A stretch of 64,000 nucleotides of DNA from JAGVSZ01 sp019137045 (GCA_046347635.1 JAXMFT010000010.1:130498-194497); one strand, 5' to 3'. Shown: positions 1-9,004, numbered from the stretch's first letter. Numbers and translations are program-made. Notes: generated by a model not told the origin, from the sequence alone.

Positions 1-267
1 GAGGGCTACTACCTGAATCTGACCGCCGACAGGCCCTACATGTTCGTCATGTGGCGCATGGACGGCGCGCGCGGCGTGCCGGAAATCGTGACGCCGAGCT
101 ACGACGAGGCGGCGCGCATGATGGACGGGGGCGCCCAGGTGGACGGCGTGCCGCTGCCCGCGGCGCTCGCATCGTGGCTGGCGGCTTACGTCGACGCGAA
201 CTACCGGCCCGAGCCGAAGAAGCGCGTGCGGCCGCCGTCGTTCAAGGGCGCGCGGAGGGACGAGTGA
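1..267 (+). CDS. DUF3305 domain protein (5' end missing)
   Basis: The reading frame is open from the first base, so the N-terminus lies outside the window; 88 residues are visible. The sequence around YYLNLTADRPYMFVMW and the stretch on conserved acidic/aromatic residues resemble the DUF3305 family, which in proteobacteria sits beside DUF3306 and formate dehydrogenase genes. Its biochemical role is unknown to me. The stop codon overlaps the GTG start of the next gene (GTGA), so the two are probably translationally coupled. The family assignment rests on the sequence pattern plus the neighbouring DUF3306-like gene and formate dehydrogenase operon. Confidence 0.7.
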   Translation, partial: EGYYLNLTADRPYMFVMWRMDGARGVPEIVTPSYDEAARMMDGGAQVDGVPLPAALASWLAAYVDANYRPEPKKRVRPPSFKGARRDE

Positions 268-830
268 GGGACGAGGACGGGGCGGGCACGTTCCTCGGCC
301 GCTGGTCGCGGCGCAAGGTCGCGGCCCGCCGCGGCGAGGCGCTGCCCGAGCCCGCCGCGCCCCCGCCGGCCGCGGTCCCGCCCGGGGCGCCCGCGTCCGT
401 GCCGTCGTCCGAGGCGCGCGCTGCCGCGCCGGCGCCCGAGCTGCCCTCGCTCGACACCCTGAAGGGGCTGCAGTCCGAGTACGAGGCGTTCATGCGCCCG
501 GAGGTCGACCCGGCGACGCGCACCGCCGCGCTGAAGCGGCTGTTCGCCGACCCGCACTTCAACGCCATGGACGGGCTCGACGTCTACATCGACGACTACA
601 CGGTCGCGGACCCGATCCCGACGGCGATGCTGAAGACCCTGACCGCCGCACGCACGCTCGGGCTCGTCGACGACGAGGAGGACAAGAAGCGCGCGGCGAC
701 CGCGCCCGGCGCGGAGAGCGCCCCCGCCGCGGCCGCGCTCGCCGCGCCCGCGGACGCGTCCGCCGCGCCGCCGCCGGAGCCCGAAGGGCCGGCGCCGGTG
801 GACGTGCCCCGCGCGCCCGACGCGGCGTGA
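264..830 (+). CDS. DUF3306 domain protein
   Basis: A 188-residue protein that starts at GTG 264, inside the stop of the preceding gene. The N-terminus FLGRWSRRK is typical of DUF3306 proteins. A long Ala/Pro-rich low-complexity linker (about residues 25-70) follows. The conserved core (about 75-140) includes LPSLDTLKG, FMRPEVDP, LFADPHFNAMDGLD and YIDDYT. The tail is again Ala/Pro-rich. DUF3306 genes travel with DUF3305 and formate dehydrogenase genes; the molecular role is not established, an accessory or maturation role being the usual guess. Start choice is supported by the GTGA overlap and by the conserved FLGRWSRRK being close to the N-terminus. Confidence 0.75.
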   Translation: MRDEDGAGTFLGRWSRRKVAARRGEALPEPAAPPPAAVPPGAPASVPSSEARAAAPAPELPSLDTLKGLQSEYEAFMRPEVDPATRTAALKRLFADPHFNAMDGLDVYIDDYTVADPIPTAMLKTLTAARTLGLVDDEEDKKRAATAPGAESAPAAAALAAPADASAAPPPEPEGPAPVDVPRAPDAA

Positions 831-843
831 AGGACCCCGACCG

Positions 844-2928
844 ATGCCGCTCGCGGACAAGCGCCTGAAGCTCTGCAACTGCAACCGGACCATGGCGCTC
901 GACGCCAAAGCGCTGCGCGCAGCGCTCGGCGCGGACGAGCCGCCGACGATCCATACCGAGCTCTGCCGCAAGGAGATCGCCGCGTTCGAGGCCGCGGCGC
1001 GCGGCGGCGACTGCGTGGTGGCGTGCACCCAGGACGCGGCGCTCTTCACCGAGGTGGCCGAGACGATCGGCGCGCAGGGCGAGCTGAAGTTCGTCAACAT
1101 CCGCGAGGTCGCGGGCTGGTCCGCGGAGGGCCGGCAGGCGAGCCCGAAGATCGCCGCGCTGCTCGCGGCTGCCGACCTGCCCGAGCCGGAGCCGATGGCG
1201 AGCGTGTCGTACCAGTCGGGCGGCAGCCTCCTCGTGATCGGCCCGGCGGAGGTCGCGCTCCAGTGGGCGGCCCGGCTCGCCGCGGACCTCGAGCCGAGCG
1301 TGCTGGTGACGAACGCGCGCGGCGGCGACCTTCCGGACGTGCGGCGCTTCCCGGTCTGGTCGGGGCGCGTGACCGCGCTCAAGGGCTGGCTCGGCGCGTT
1401 CGAGGTCGAGTGGGAGCAGACCAACCCGATCGACCTCGAGGTCTGCACGCGCTGCAACGCGTGCATCCGGGCGTGCCCGGAGCAGGCGATCGACTTCACC
1501 TACCAGGTCGACCTCGACCGGTGCAAGGCGCACCGCGCGTGCGTGAAGGCGTGCGGGGCGGTCAACGCGATCGACTTCGCGCGCGCCGACCGCGCCCGCA
1601 GCGAGCGCTTCGATCTCGTGCTCGACCTCTCGGCCGAGCCGGTGCTCAAGGTCCCGCGCAAGCCGCAGGGCTACTTCGCGCCGGGCCGCGACCCGCTCGA
1701 CCAGGCGCTGGCGGCGGCGGAGCTCGCGCGGCTGGTCGGGGAGTTCGAGAAGGGGCGGTTCGTCCTCTACGACGAGCGCATCTGCGCGCACGCCCGGTCG
1801 TCCAAGACCGGCTGCACCGCGTGCATCGACACCTGCTCCACCCAGGCGATCGCCGCCGACGGGGACAAGGTCCGGGTCGAGCCGCACCTCTGCCTCGGCT
1901 GCGGCGGCTGCTCGACCGTGTGCCCGACCGGCGCCTTGACGTACGCGAACCCGCGCGCCGCGGACCTGGGCGTGCGGCTCAAGCGCCTCCTCGCGACCTA
2001 CGCCGGGGCCGGCGGCCGGGACCCCGCAATCGTGCTGCACGGGGCCGAGGTCGGGCGCGAGCTGATTCCGCGGATCGCGCGCCGGGGACGCGGGCTGCCG
2101 GCGCGCGCGATCCCGCTCGAGATCTTCCATTGCGCGTCGATCGGGATCGACACGATGCTGGCGGCGGTCGCCTACGGCGCGAGCCAGGTGGTGCTGGCCG
2201 CGACCGACGCGGAGCTCGACGAGTACGGGCCGGCGCTCGAGCGGCAGATGGGCTACGCGCAGACGATCCTGAGCGCGCTCGGGTACGCCGGGACGCACCT
2301 CGCGCTCGTGCGCGCGGCCGACGCCGCCGCGCTCGAGCAGGCGCTCTGGGCCCTCGCGCCCGCCGCGGCACCGGCGCGACCCGCGACGTTCGCGGTCTCG
2401 GGCGCGAAGCGCACGACGCTCGAGTTCGCGCTCGAGCATCTCGCGCGGCACGCGCCCGCGCCGCGCGACGAGATCGCGCTCGGCGCCGGCGCGCCCTTCG
2501 GCCGGGTGGACGTGAACCGGCAGACCTGCACGCTGTGCATGGCGTGCGTCGGCGCGTGCCCCGCCTCGGCGCTGGTGGACGGCCGCGAGACGCCGATGCT
2601 GAAGTTCATCGAGCGCAACTGCGTGCAGTGCGGGCTGTGCGTGGCCACCTGCCCCGAGAACGCGGTGACGCTCGCGCCGCGCCTGCTGCTCGCCGCCCAG
2701 GCGAAGCAGGAGGTGGTGCTCAACCGGGCCGAGCCGTTCGACTGCGTGCGCTGCGGCAAACCCTTCGGCACGAAGCAGATGATCGAGGCCATGGTGGGAA
2801 GACTGGGCGCCCACTCGATGTTCGCCGGCGGCGGGGCGCTGCGCCGCCTGCAGATGTGCGCCGACTGCCGCGTGGCCGACATGATGGAGAACAAGAACGA
2901 GGCGTCGATCTTCGACGTGCGGCCGTGA
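844..2928 (+). CDS. Multi-[4Fe-4S] ferredoxin-type protein of the formate dehydrogenase cluster
   Basis: A 694-residue soluble-looking protein with several ferredoxin-type cysteine clusters. There is CTRCNACIRACPEQ followed by CKAHRACVKAC near residues 200-235, a pair CTACIDTC and CLGCGGCSTVCP near 325-360, and a pair CTLCMACVGACP and CVQCGLCVATCP near 560-605. The C-terminus has two CxxC pairs (CVRCGKPF and CADCR) resembling a zinc or Fe-S knuckle. The N-terminus has CNCNR. Proteins of this type occur just upstream of FdhA-like subunits in betaproteobacteria. An electron-transfer or cluster-donor role is inferred. Its stop overlaps the GTG of the next gene. Confidence 0.8.
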   Translation: MPLADKRLKLCNCNRTMALDAKALRAALGADEPPTIHTELCRKEIAAFEAAARGGDCVVACTQDAALFTEVAETIGAQGELKFVNIREVAGWSAEGRQASPKIAALLAAADLPEPEPMASVSYQSGGSLLVIGPAEVALQWAARLAADLEPSVLVTNARGGDLPDVRRFPVWSGRVTALKGWLGAFEVEWEQTNPIDLEVCTRCNACIRACPEQAIDFTYQVDLDRCKAHRACVKACGAVNAIDFARADRARSERFDLVLDLSAEPVLKVPRKPQGYFAPGRDPLDQALAAAELARLVGEFEKGRFVLYDERICAHARSSKTGCTACIDTCSTQAIAADGDKVRVEPHLCLGCGGCSTVCPTGALTYANPRAADLGVRLKRLLATYAGAGGRDPAIVLHGAEVGRELIPRIARRGRGLPARAIPLEIFHCASIGIDTMLAAVAYGASQVVLAATDAELDEYGPALERQMGYAQTILSALGYAGTHLALVRAADAAALEQALWALAPAAAPARPATFAVSGAKRTTLEFALEHLARHAPAPRDEIALGAGAPFGRVDVNRQTCTLCMACVGACPASALVDGRETPMLKFIERNCVQCGLCVATCPENAVTLAPRLLLAAQAKQEVVLNRAEPFDCVRCGKPFGTKQMIEAMVGRLGAHSMFAGGGALRRLQMCADCRVADMMENKNEASIFDVRP

Positions 2929-3560
2929 CTGCGAGCGGTTCCGCGGAGACCCCGGCCGCGAAGGGGGAATCCGCGTTGGGCGAGGAAGATCGCGCGCGCG
3001 CCGACCTCTACGCGGTGCTCGCGCGCCTGTACTACGGCGCGCCCGACCGGGCGCTGCTCGCGTCGCTGGCGCGGCACGAGAACCTGTTCGGTGGCGGCGA
3101 CGCGCCGCTCGGCACGGCGTGGCGCGCGCTCTCGCGGCGCGCGCGCGACGCCGCGCCCGAGCCGTTAACCCTCGAATACGACGCGCTTTTCGTCGGGACG
3201 GGAAAAGCGGAGATCACGCTCTATTGCAGCTATTACCTCGCCCAGACCGGGCGCGAGCGCATCGTTGTTGCATTGCGGGATGAACTGCGCGAACTCGGGC
3301 TCGGTCGAACGGGCGCATCGCACGAGCCGGAAGATCATCTCGCCGCGCTCTGCGAGGTGATGCGCCACCTCGTTTCCCGCGGCAGCGCGAGTTATGCACT
3401 CGAGTGCCAAAAGGGGTTCTTTCTGCGCTATATTGCGAATGCTTACATTCCGCTTACGGACGCGATGCTCGCGAGCGCCGCAGCAGGGTTCTACCAGGAC
3501 GTCGCGCAGGTCACGCGGGCGTTCTTCGAAATCGAGTCCCGATCGTTCGAGATGGTCTGA
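2925..3560 (+). CDS. TorD/DmsD-type molybdoenzyme chaperone
   Basis: A 211-residue helical protein of the TorD family, which binds Tat leaders of molybdoenzymes and helps cofactor loading before export. Family hallmarks visible are RADLYAVLARLYYGAPD near the N-terminus, LEYDALFVG in the middle and EPEDHLAALCEVMRHL in the second half. The substrate is presumably the catalytic subunit encoded two genes downstream. Start: GTG 2925 overlaps the upstream stop; a TTG at 2976 has a better ribosome-binding site (AAGGGGG eight to nine bases before) and would give 195 residues, so either is possible. Confidence 0.8.
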   Translation: MTASGSAETPAAKGESALGEEDRARADLYAVLARLYYGAPDRALLASLARHENLFGGGDAPLGTAWRALSRRARDAAPEPLTLEYDALFVGTGKAEITLYCSYYLAQTGRERIVVALRDELRELGLGRTGASHEPEDHLAALCEVMRHLVSRGSASYALECQKGFFLRYIANAYIPLTDAMLASAAAGFYQDVAQVTRAFFEIESRSFEMV

Positions 3561-3582
3561 CTTCCCGGAAGGAGGCTAGAAA

Positions 3583-3774
3583 ATGGACAAGACCAGGCAC
3601 AGCCGGAGGAACTTCCTGATCGCCGTCGGCGCCAGCGGCGCCGCGGCCGCGGCCGCGATCGGCGCGAAGGCCGCGCCAGCACCGGCGAACGCAGCGAAGA
3701 AGACCGGGACCAAGCGGACCGGATACGAGCTGACCGAGCACGTCCGCCGCTACTACCGCACGACGCTGGTCTAG
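3583..3774 (+). CDS. Small Tat-signal protein of the formate dehydrogenase region
   Basis: A 63-residue protein with a twin-arginine leader (HSRRNFLIAVGASG) followed by an Ala-rich hydrophobic stretch and a short polar tail (ELTEHVRRYYRTTLV). It matches the small 'formate dehydrogenase region TAT target' family found immediately upstream of fdhA-like genes. Function is unknown; a membrane-anchored helper during assembly is a possibility. A strong ribosome-binding site (GGAAGGAGG) precedes the ATG. Confidence 0.8.
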   Translation: MDKTRHSRRNFLIAVGASGAAAAAAIGAKAAPAPANAAKKTGTKRTGYELTEHVRRYYRTTLV

Positions 3775-3789
3775 AGCGAGGAGGGCGCC

Positions 3790-6738
3790 ATGCTGCTCAC
3801 GAAGAAATCCACCGCCGCACCGGCCCCGCAGGCGCGCCTCGCGCGGAGCCTCTCCGGGACGCTCGCCCGCACCATCGACCGGCGCACGTTCCTCAAGCGC
3901 TCGGGCGTCGCGGCCGGCGCCGGGGCGTTCGCCTCGCAGCTGCCGTTCAACATGGTGGAGCGGGCCGAGGCGCAGGACAAGCCGGCCGCCGGCGGCAAGG
4001 TCGAGGTCAAGCGCACGGTGTGCACGCACTGCTCGGTCGGGTGCGCGATCGACGCGGTGGTCGAGAACGGCGTCTGGGTGCGCCAGGAGCCGGTGTTCGA
4101 CTCGCCGCTCAACCTCGGCGCGCACTGCGCCAAGGGCGCCGCGATCCGCGAGCACGGCATGACCGAGCACTCGCACCGCCTCAAGTACCCGATGAAGCTC
4201 GAGGACGGCAAGTGGAAGCGCATCTCGTGGGACCAGGCGTACGACGAGATCTCGCAGAAGCTGCTGCAGATCAAGAAGGAGAGCGGCGCCGACGCGACCT
4301 TCTGGATCGGGTCCTCGAAGCACAACAACGAGCAGTCCTACCTGCTGTGCAAGTGGGTGCGCCTGTGGGGCACCAACAACACCGACCACCAGGCGCGCAT
4401 CTGCCACTCCACCACCGTGGCCGGCATCGCCAATTCCTGGGGCTACGGGGCGATGACCAACTCGTACAACGACGAGCAGAACTCGAAGAGCCTGCTCTTC
4501 TTCGGCTCGAACGCGGCCGAGGCGCACCCGGTGTCGATGCTGCACACGCTGCACGCCAAGGAGAACGGCTGCAAGGTCATCGTCGCTGACCCGCGCTTCA
4601 CCCGCACCGCGGCCAAGGCGGACAAGTACGTGCGCGTGCGCTCCGGCACCGACGTGGCGTTCCTGTTCGGCCTGCTGTACCACGTCTTCAAGAACGGCTG
4701 GGAGGACAAGGAGTACATCCGCGACCGCGTCTACGGCATGGACAAGGTCAAGGCGGAGGTGATGGCGAAGTACACCCCCGAGGCGGTCGAGGCGGTCACC
4801 GGCGTGCCCGAGAAGGAGATGTACGAGGTCGCCAAGATCCTGGCCGACAACCGGCCGGGCATGATCGTCTGGGCGATGGGGCAGACGCAGCACTCGAACG
4901 GCAACGCCACCGTGCGCGCGAACGCGGTGCTGATGCTCGCGCTCGGCAACGTCGGGCGCCCCGGCGGCGGCTGCAACATCTACCGCGGCCACGACAACGT
5001 GCAGGGCGCGACCGACATCGGGCCGAACCCGGACTCGCTGCCGGCCTACTACGGGCTGGCGCCGGGCGCGTTCGCGCACTGGGCGCGGGTGTGGAACGTC
5101 GACCCGAAGTGGATCGAGGCGCAGTACCCGCCGGGCACCATGAACAAGCCCGGCATCACCGTCTCGCGCTGGGCCGACGCGGTGCTGGAGAAGAACGAGC
5201 ACATCGACCAGGGTCCGAACGTCCGCGCGGTGATCTACTGGGGCCACGCGCCCAACTCGCAGACGCGCGGTCTCGACATGGTCGAGGCGATGAAGAAGCT
5301 CGACCTGCTGGTGGTCATCGACCCGTACCCGTCGGCGACGGCGGCGATGTTCGCCATGGCGCGCAAGGACGGCGGCTACCTGCTGCCCGCCGCGACGCAG
5401 ATGGAGTGCCCGGGGAGCGTCACGGCCTCGAACCGCTCGATCCAGTGGCGCGAGAAGGTGATCGACCCCCTGTTCGAGTCGCGCACCGACCACATGATCA
5501 TGTACCAGCTCGCGCAGAAGCTCGGCTTCGCCGACCAGCTCCTCGGCAAGCGCGACGGCAAGCAGAACATCAAGCTCGTGAAGGCCAAGGGCGGCATGGA
5601 GGAGCCCGACATCGAGGACATCACGCGCGAGTTCAACGCCGGGTGCTGGACCATCGGCTACACCGGGCAGTCGCCGGAGCGGATGCAGGCCCACATGCGC
5701 AACATGCACGTGTTCGACGTGAAGACGCTGCGCGCCAAGGGCGGCAAGGACGCGAAAACCGGCTACGACCTGACCGGCGACTACTTCGGCATGCCCTGGC
5801 CCTGCTACGGCACGGCCGCGATCAAGCATCCGGGCTCGCCGGTGCTGTACAACACGACGCAGCACATGATGGACGGCGGCAACACCTTCCGGGCCAACTT
5901 CGGCATCGAGCGGGACGGCGTGAACCTGCTGGCCGAAGACGGCGTGTACTCGAAGGGATCGGACCTCACCACCGGGTATCCCGAGTTCGACCACGTGCTC
6001 CTGAAGAAGCTCGGCTGGTGGGACGAGCTGACCGAGGCCGAGAAGAAGGAAGCCGAGGGCAAGAACTGGAAGACCGACCTCTCCGGGGGCATCCAGCGCG
6101 TCTCGATGAAGCACGGCTGCTCGCCCTTCGGCAACGCCAAGGCGCGCGCGGTGGTGTGGAACTTCCCCGACGGCGTGCCGCTGCACCGCGAGCCGATCTA
6201 TTCGCCGCGGCCGGATCTGGTGGCGAAGTGGCCGACCCACGACGACGTCAAGGTCCTGTGGCGCCTGCCGACGCTGTTCAAGTCGCTGCAGCAGAAGAAC
6301 GTCGAGGACAAGGTGGCCGAGAAGTTCCCCCTCATCCTCACCTCGGGGCGGATGGTCGAGTACGAGGGCGGCGGCGACGAGACGCGCTCCAACCCGTGGC
6401 TCGCGGAACTGCAGCAGGACTGCTACGTCGAGATCAACCCGAAGGCGGCCGCCGACCGCGGCATCCGCAACGGCGAGTACGCGTGGGTGAAGAGCCCGAC
6501 CGGAGCGCGCCTCAAGGTGAAGGCGAGGGTCACCGAGGGGGTCGGCCCGGACACCGTCTTCGTCCCGTTCCACTTCGCGGGCTGGTGGCAGGGCACGGAC
6601 ATGCTGCCCTACTACCCCGACGGGGCGGCGCCGATCGTGCGCGGGGAGGCGGTGAACACCGCGACGACCTATGGCTACGACCGGGTCACCTTGATGCAGG
6701 AAACCAAGACCACGCTTTGCCAGGTCGAGAAGGCGTAG
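3790..6738 (+). CDS. fdhA: Formate dehydrogenase catalytic (alpha) subunit, cysteine type
   Basis: A 982-residue molybdopterin oxidoreductase that oxidises formate to CO2. A Tat motif RRTFLKRSG begins at residue 31, so the enzyme is exported folded. The [4Fe-4S] cluster ligands are C78, C81, C85 and C113. The metal ligand is C205 in QARICHSTTVAG, followed by H206; this codon is TGC, so the protein is a Cys, not a selenocysteine, enzyme. The C-terminal dinucleotide-cofactor-binding domain is complete (for example FPLILTSGRMVEYEGGGDE). The metal may be molybdenum or tungsten; the tungstate-type uptake genes further along keep both open. The ribosome-binding site is GAGGAGGG. It is co-oriented and closely spaced with the Fe-S and cytochrome subunit genes. 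Confidence 0.95.
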   Translation: MLLTKKSTAAPAPQARLARSLSGTLARTIDRRTFLKRSGVAAGAGAFASQLPFNMVERAEAQDKPAAGGKVEVKRTVCTHCSVGCAIDAVVENGVWVRQEPVFDSPLNLGAHCAKGAAIREHGMTEHSHRLKYPMKLEDGKWKRISWDQAYDEISQKLLQIKKESGADATFWIGSSKHNNEQSYLLCKWVRLWGTNNTDHQARICHSTTVAGIANSWGYGAMTNSYNDEQNSKSLLFFGSNAAEAHPVSMLHTLHAKENGCKVIVADPRFTRTAAKADKYVRVRSGTDVAFLFGLLYHVFKNGWEDKEYIRDRVYGMDKVKAEVMAKYTPEAVEAVTGVPEKEMYEVAKILADNRPGMIVWAMGQTQHSNGNATVRANAVLMLALGNVGRPGGGCNIYRGHDNVQGATDIGPNPDSLPAYYGLAPGAFAHWARVWNVDPKWIEAQYPPGTMNKPGITVSRWADAVLEKNEHIDQGPNVRAVIYWGHAPNSQTRGLDMVEAMKKLDLLVVIDPYPSATAAMFAMARKDGGYLLPAATQMECPGSVTASNRSIQWREKVIDPLFESRTDHMIMYQLAQKLGFADQLLGKRDGKQNIKLVKAKGGMEEPDIEDITREFNAGCWTIGYTGQSPERMQAHMRNMHVFDVKTLRAKGGKDAKTGYDLTGDYFGMPWPCYGTAAIKHPGSPVLYNTTQHMMDGGNTFRANFGIERDGVNLLAEDGVYSKGSDLTTGYPEFDHVLLKKLGWWDELTEAEKKEAEGKNWKTDLSGGIQRVSMKHGCSPFGNAKARAVVWNFPDGVPLHREPIYSPRPDLVAKWPTHDDVKVLWRLPTLFKSLQQKNVEDKVAEKFPLILTSGRMVEYEGGGDETRSNPWLAELQQDCYVEINPKAAADRGIRNGEYAWVKSPTGARLKVKARVTEGVGPDTVFVPFHFAGWWQGTDMLPYYPDGAAPIVRGEAVNTATTYGYDRVTLMQETKTTLCQVEKA

Positions 6739-6750
6739 AGGAGGCGAGCC

Positions 6751-7371
6751 ATGGCGAGAATGAAATTCCTGTGCGACGCCGAGCGCTGCATCGAGTGCAA
6801 CGGCTGCGTGACCGCCTGCAAGAGCGCGAACGAGGTGCCCTGGGGCGTCAACCGGCGCCGCGTCGTCACGATGAACGACGGCATGCCGGGTGAGCGCTCG
6901 ATCTCGGTCGCGTGCATGCACTGCTCGGACGCCCCCTGCATGGCGGTGTGCCCGGTCGACTGCTTCTACAAGACCGAGGAAGGGCTGGTGCTGCACGACA
7001 AGGACCTGTGCATCGGCTGCGGCTACTGCTTCTACGCCTGCCCGTTCGGCGCGCCGCAGTTCCCGCAGGCGGGCGCCTTCGGCCTGCGCGGCAAGATGGA
7101 CAAGTGCACCTTCTGCGCCGGCGGCCCGGAGAAGGACAACTCGCCCGAGGAATTCGCCAAGTACGGCGCGAACCGTCTCGCCCAGGGCAAGCTGCCGGCG
7201 TGCGCGGAGATGTGTTCGACCAAGGCGCTGCTCGGGGGCGACGGCGACGTCATCGCCGACATCTACCGCCAGCGCGTCCTGATCCGCGGCAAGGGCTCGG
7301 AGGTCTGGGGCTGGGGCACCGCGTACGGCCCGGGCCAGCAGAAGCCGGCCGCCGCACAACCGAAGAGCTGA
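6751..7371 (+). CDS. fdhB: Formate dehydrogenase iron-sulfur (beta) subunit
   Basis: A 206-residue ferredoxin-like subunit carrying four [4Fe-4S] clusters: CDAERCIECNGCVTAC, CMHCSDAPCMAVCP, CIGCGYCFYACP and the split set CTFC/CAEMC. It passes electrons from the catalytic subunit to the membrane cytochrome. No C-terminal transmembrane anchor is present, unlike FdnH of E. coli, so docking must rely on the partner subunits. No signal peptide is visible; co-export with the Tat-tagged catalytic subunit is the usual route. It starts 12 bases after fdhA with an AGGAGG site. Confidence 0.93.
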   Translation: MARMKFLCDAERCIECNGCVTACKSANEVPWGVNRRRVVTMNDGMPGERSISVACMHCSDAPCMAVCPVDCFYKTEEGLVLHDKDLCIGCGYCFYACPFGAPQFPQAGAFGLRGKMDKCTFCAGGPEKDNSPEEFAKYGANRLAQGKLPACAEMCSTKALLGGDGDVIADIYRQRVLIRGKGSEVWGWGTAYGPGQQKPAAAQPKS

Positions 7372-7375
7372 CGCC

Positions 7376-7603
7376 ATGCCGATCCGCACGCTCGTCGCAG
7401 GTCTCGCCGCTGCCGTCGCACTCGGCCTCGCCGGGTGCGGCGAGAACCCGCAGGTCACCGTCTACAAGCAGGGCAAGTACCAGGGCAAGCCCGACACCAA
7501 GCCCTGGGACAGCCCGGAGTGGGGCGGGAAACAGGCCGACTGGGAGCGGGCCGTCAACAATCGCACCCTGTCCCAGAACGAGTACACCCGTACCGGCCAG
7601 TGA
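7376..7603 (+). CDS. Small lipoprotein in the formate dehydrogenase operon
   Basis: A 75-residue protein with a signal peptide and lipobox (LGLAGC, Cys at about residue 20). The mature part is about 55 residues, polar and Trp-rich (PWDSPEWGGKQADWERAVNN). I do not recognise a characterised family. Its position between the Fe-S and cytochrome b subunits, four bases after fdhB, suggests an assembly or stability factor of the membrane complex. That is inference from context only. Confidence 0.75.
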   Translation: MPIRTLVAGLAAAVALGLAGCGENPQVTVYKQGKYQGKPDTKPWDSPEWGGKQADWERAVNNRTLSQNEYTRTGQ

Positions 7604-7616
7604 CGGAGGACGCGTG

Positions 7617-8687
7617 ATGAGGAGCCTCTCTTTCGGTGCGCCGATCGTCGCGGCGCTGCTCTTCTGCGCCGCGCCGGCGCTGGCGCAGCAGTCGCCTGCC
7701 CCGACGAAGGCCGAGGAATCGGCCGCCACGCAGCAGGTCCAGCGGCAGCAGTCGCAGCCGCTGAACAACGCGCCCGTGTGGCGGGAGGTGCGCTCGGGCG
7801 AGCCCGGGTACACGACCGCCATGACGCCGGAGGCGGGCGTGCTCATTCAGAGCCGCGGCCAGACCTGGCGCGAGGCCCGGGTGCCGATCGCGTTCTGGGG
7901 CGGCTTGCTGGTCGCCGTGGCCATCGCCGGGCTGGCGGTCTTCTTCCTGCTCCGGGGACCGCTGTCGGTCGACGAACCGCCGACGGGCCGGTCGATCCTG
8001 CGGTTCACGCTCGCCGACCGCGCCGCGCACTGGCTCCTGGCGATCGCGTGGGTGATCCTCGCGCTCACGGGGCTCGTCCTGTCCTTCGGCAAGGACCTCC
8101 TGCTGCCGGTCATCGGCTACACGCTGTTCTCGTGGCTGGCGACCTTCTCCAAGAACCTGCACAACTTCGTCGGCCCCATCCTGATCGTCGCGATCCCGTG
8201 GCTGTTCATCCGCTTCGTGCGGGACAACGGCATCGGGGCCGACGACTTCAGGTGGTTCGTCAACATCGTCGGCTATTTCAAGGGGCACGAGCATCCGTCG
8301 CGCCGGTTCAACGCCGGCGAGAAGCTCGTCTTCTGGATCCTCCTCACCCTGCTGTCCACGATTCTCGTGCTCACCGGCCTGGTGCTGAACTTCCCGAACT
8401 TCGGGCAGGGGCGCGCGACCATGCAGAGCGCGAACATGATCCACATGGTCGCGGCGTACCTCGCCATCGCGCTCTCGCTCGTGCACATCTATCTCGGCAC
8501 GATCGGGATGAAGGGCGCCTACCAGGCGATGCGCACCGGCTACGTCGACGAGACGTGGGCGAAGCACCATCACCTGCGCTGGTACGAGGAGATCAAGGCA
8601 GGCAAGTCGCGGCAGCGCTTCGCGCAGCCCGGCGAGCAGCCGCCCGCGGCGGCGCGCGTCGATCCGTCCCGCACCGCGCGGGCATGA
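7617..8687 (+). CDS. Formate dehydrogenase cytochrome b (gamma) subunit
   Basis: A 356-residue membrane protein. It has a cleavable signal peptide (to about residue 24, ending ALA), a periplasmic stretch, one helix near residue 95, and then a four-helix cytochrome b domain. Candidate heme ligands are histidines in DRAAHWLLA, KNLHNFVGP and ALSLVHIYLG. It should transfer electrons from the Fe-S subunit to quinone. The N-terminal extension with an extra helix is normal for the FdoI/FdhC class outside enterics. ATG 7617 is preferred; a GTG directly before it (7614) is in frame. Confidence 0.92.
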   Translation: MRSLSFGAPIVAALLFCAAPALAQQSPAPTKAEESAATQQVQRQQSQPLNNAPVWREVRSGEPGYTTAMTPEAGVLIQSRGQTWREARVPIAFWGGLLVAVAIAGLAVFFLLRGPLSVDEPPTGRSILRFTLADRAAHWLLAIAWVILALTGLVLSFGKDLLLPVIGYTLFSWLATFSKNLHNFVGPILIVAIPWLFIRFVRDNGIGADDFRWFVNIVGYFKGHEHPSRRFNAGEKLVFWILLTLLSTILVLTGLVLNFPNFGQGRATMQSANMIHMVAAYLAIALSLVHIYLGTIGMKGAYQAMRTGYVDETWAKHHHLRWYEEIKAGKSRQRFAQPGEQPPAAARVDPSRTARA

Positions 8688-8698
8688 AGGGAGGAGCC

Positions 8699-9004
8699 AT
8701 GAGGAAGATCGCATTGGTGTGCGCGGCGACGGCGCTCGCTTTCGCCGGGGCGGCGGCGGCCAAGCTGCCGGCGCCGACCGATGAGCAGAAGGCCGCCGCG
8801 GCCGCGGCCGCGGCGAAATCGGCGCACGCCGGCAAGGTCGCCGCGTACGAGCTGTGCGAATCGCAGAATCGCACCGCCGCGCGGTACATCGCCGCCGAGA
8901 AGGCGAAGGGCAAGACCGTCACGCCGCAGCTCACCCAGGCGTGCGTCAACCCCGGGCCGGCCCAGGCGGCGGCCGCGGCGCCCGCGCCGGCAGCGAAAAA
9001 GTAG
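8699..9004 (+). CDS. Small Ala-rich secreted protein at the end of the formate dehydrogenase operon
   Basis: A 101-residue protein with a Sec signal peptide (cleavage probably after AAAA near residue 21) and an Ala/Lys-rich helical mature part. Two cysteines (YELCESQ and TQACVNP) could form a disulfide. No known family was recognised. It starts 11 bases after the cytochrome subunit with a GGGAGGAG site and is the last gene before a strong terminator, so it belongs to the formate dehydrogenase transcript. An in-frame ATG at 8684 overlapping the previous stop is an alternative start. Confidence 0.75.
   Translation: MRKIALVCAATALAFAGAAAAKLPAPTDEQKAAAAAAAAKSAHAGKVAAYELCESQNRTAARYIAAEKAKGKTVTPQLTQACVNPGPAQAAAAAPAPAAKK

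Noticed and set aside
4402..4404. Selenocysteine in the formate dehydrogenase
   Set aside because: The codon at the metal-ligand position is TGC (Cys205), so no recoding is needed.
3511..7458. A 1315-codon open frame antisense to the formate dehydrogenase genes
   Set aside because: It is a by-product of high GC at third codon positions in fdhA/fdhB. The translated product is Arg/His/Val-rich low complexity, and the + strand genes have clear families.
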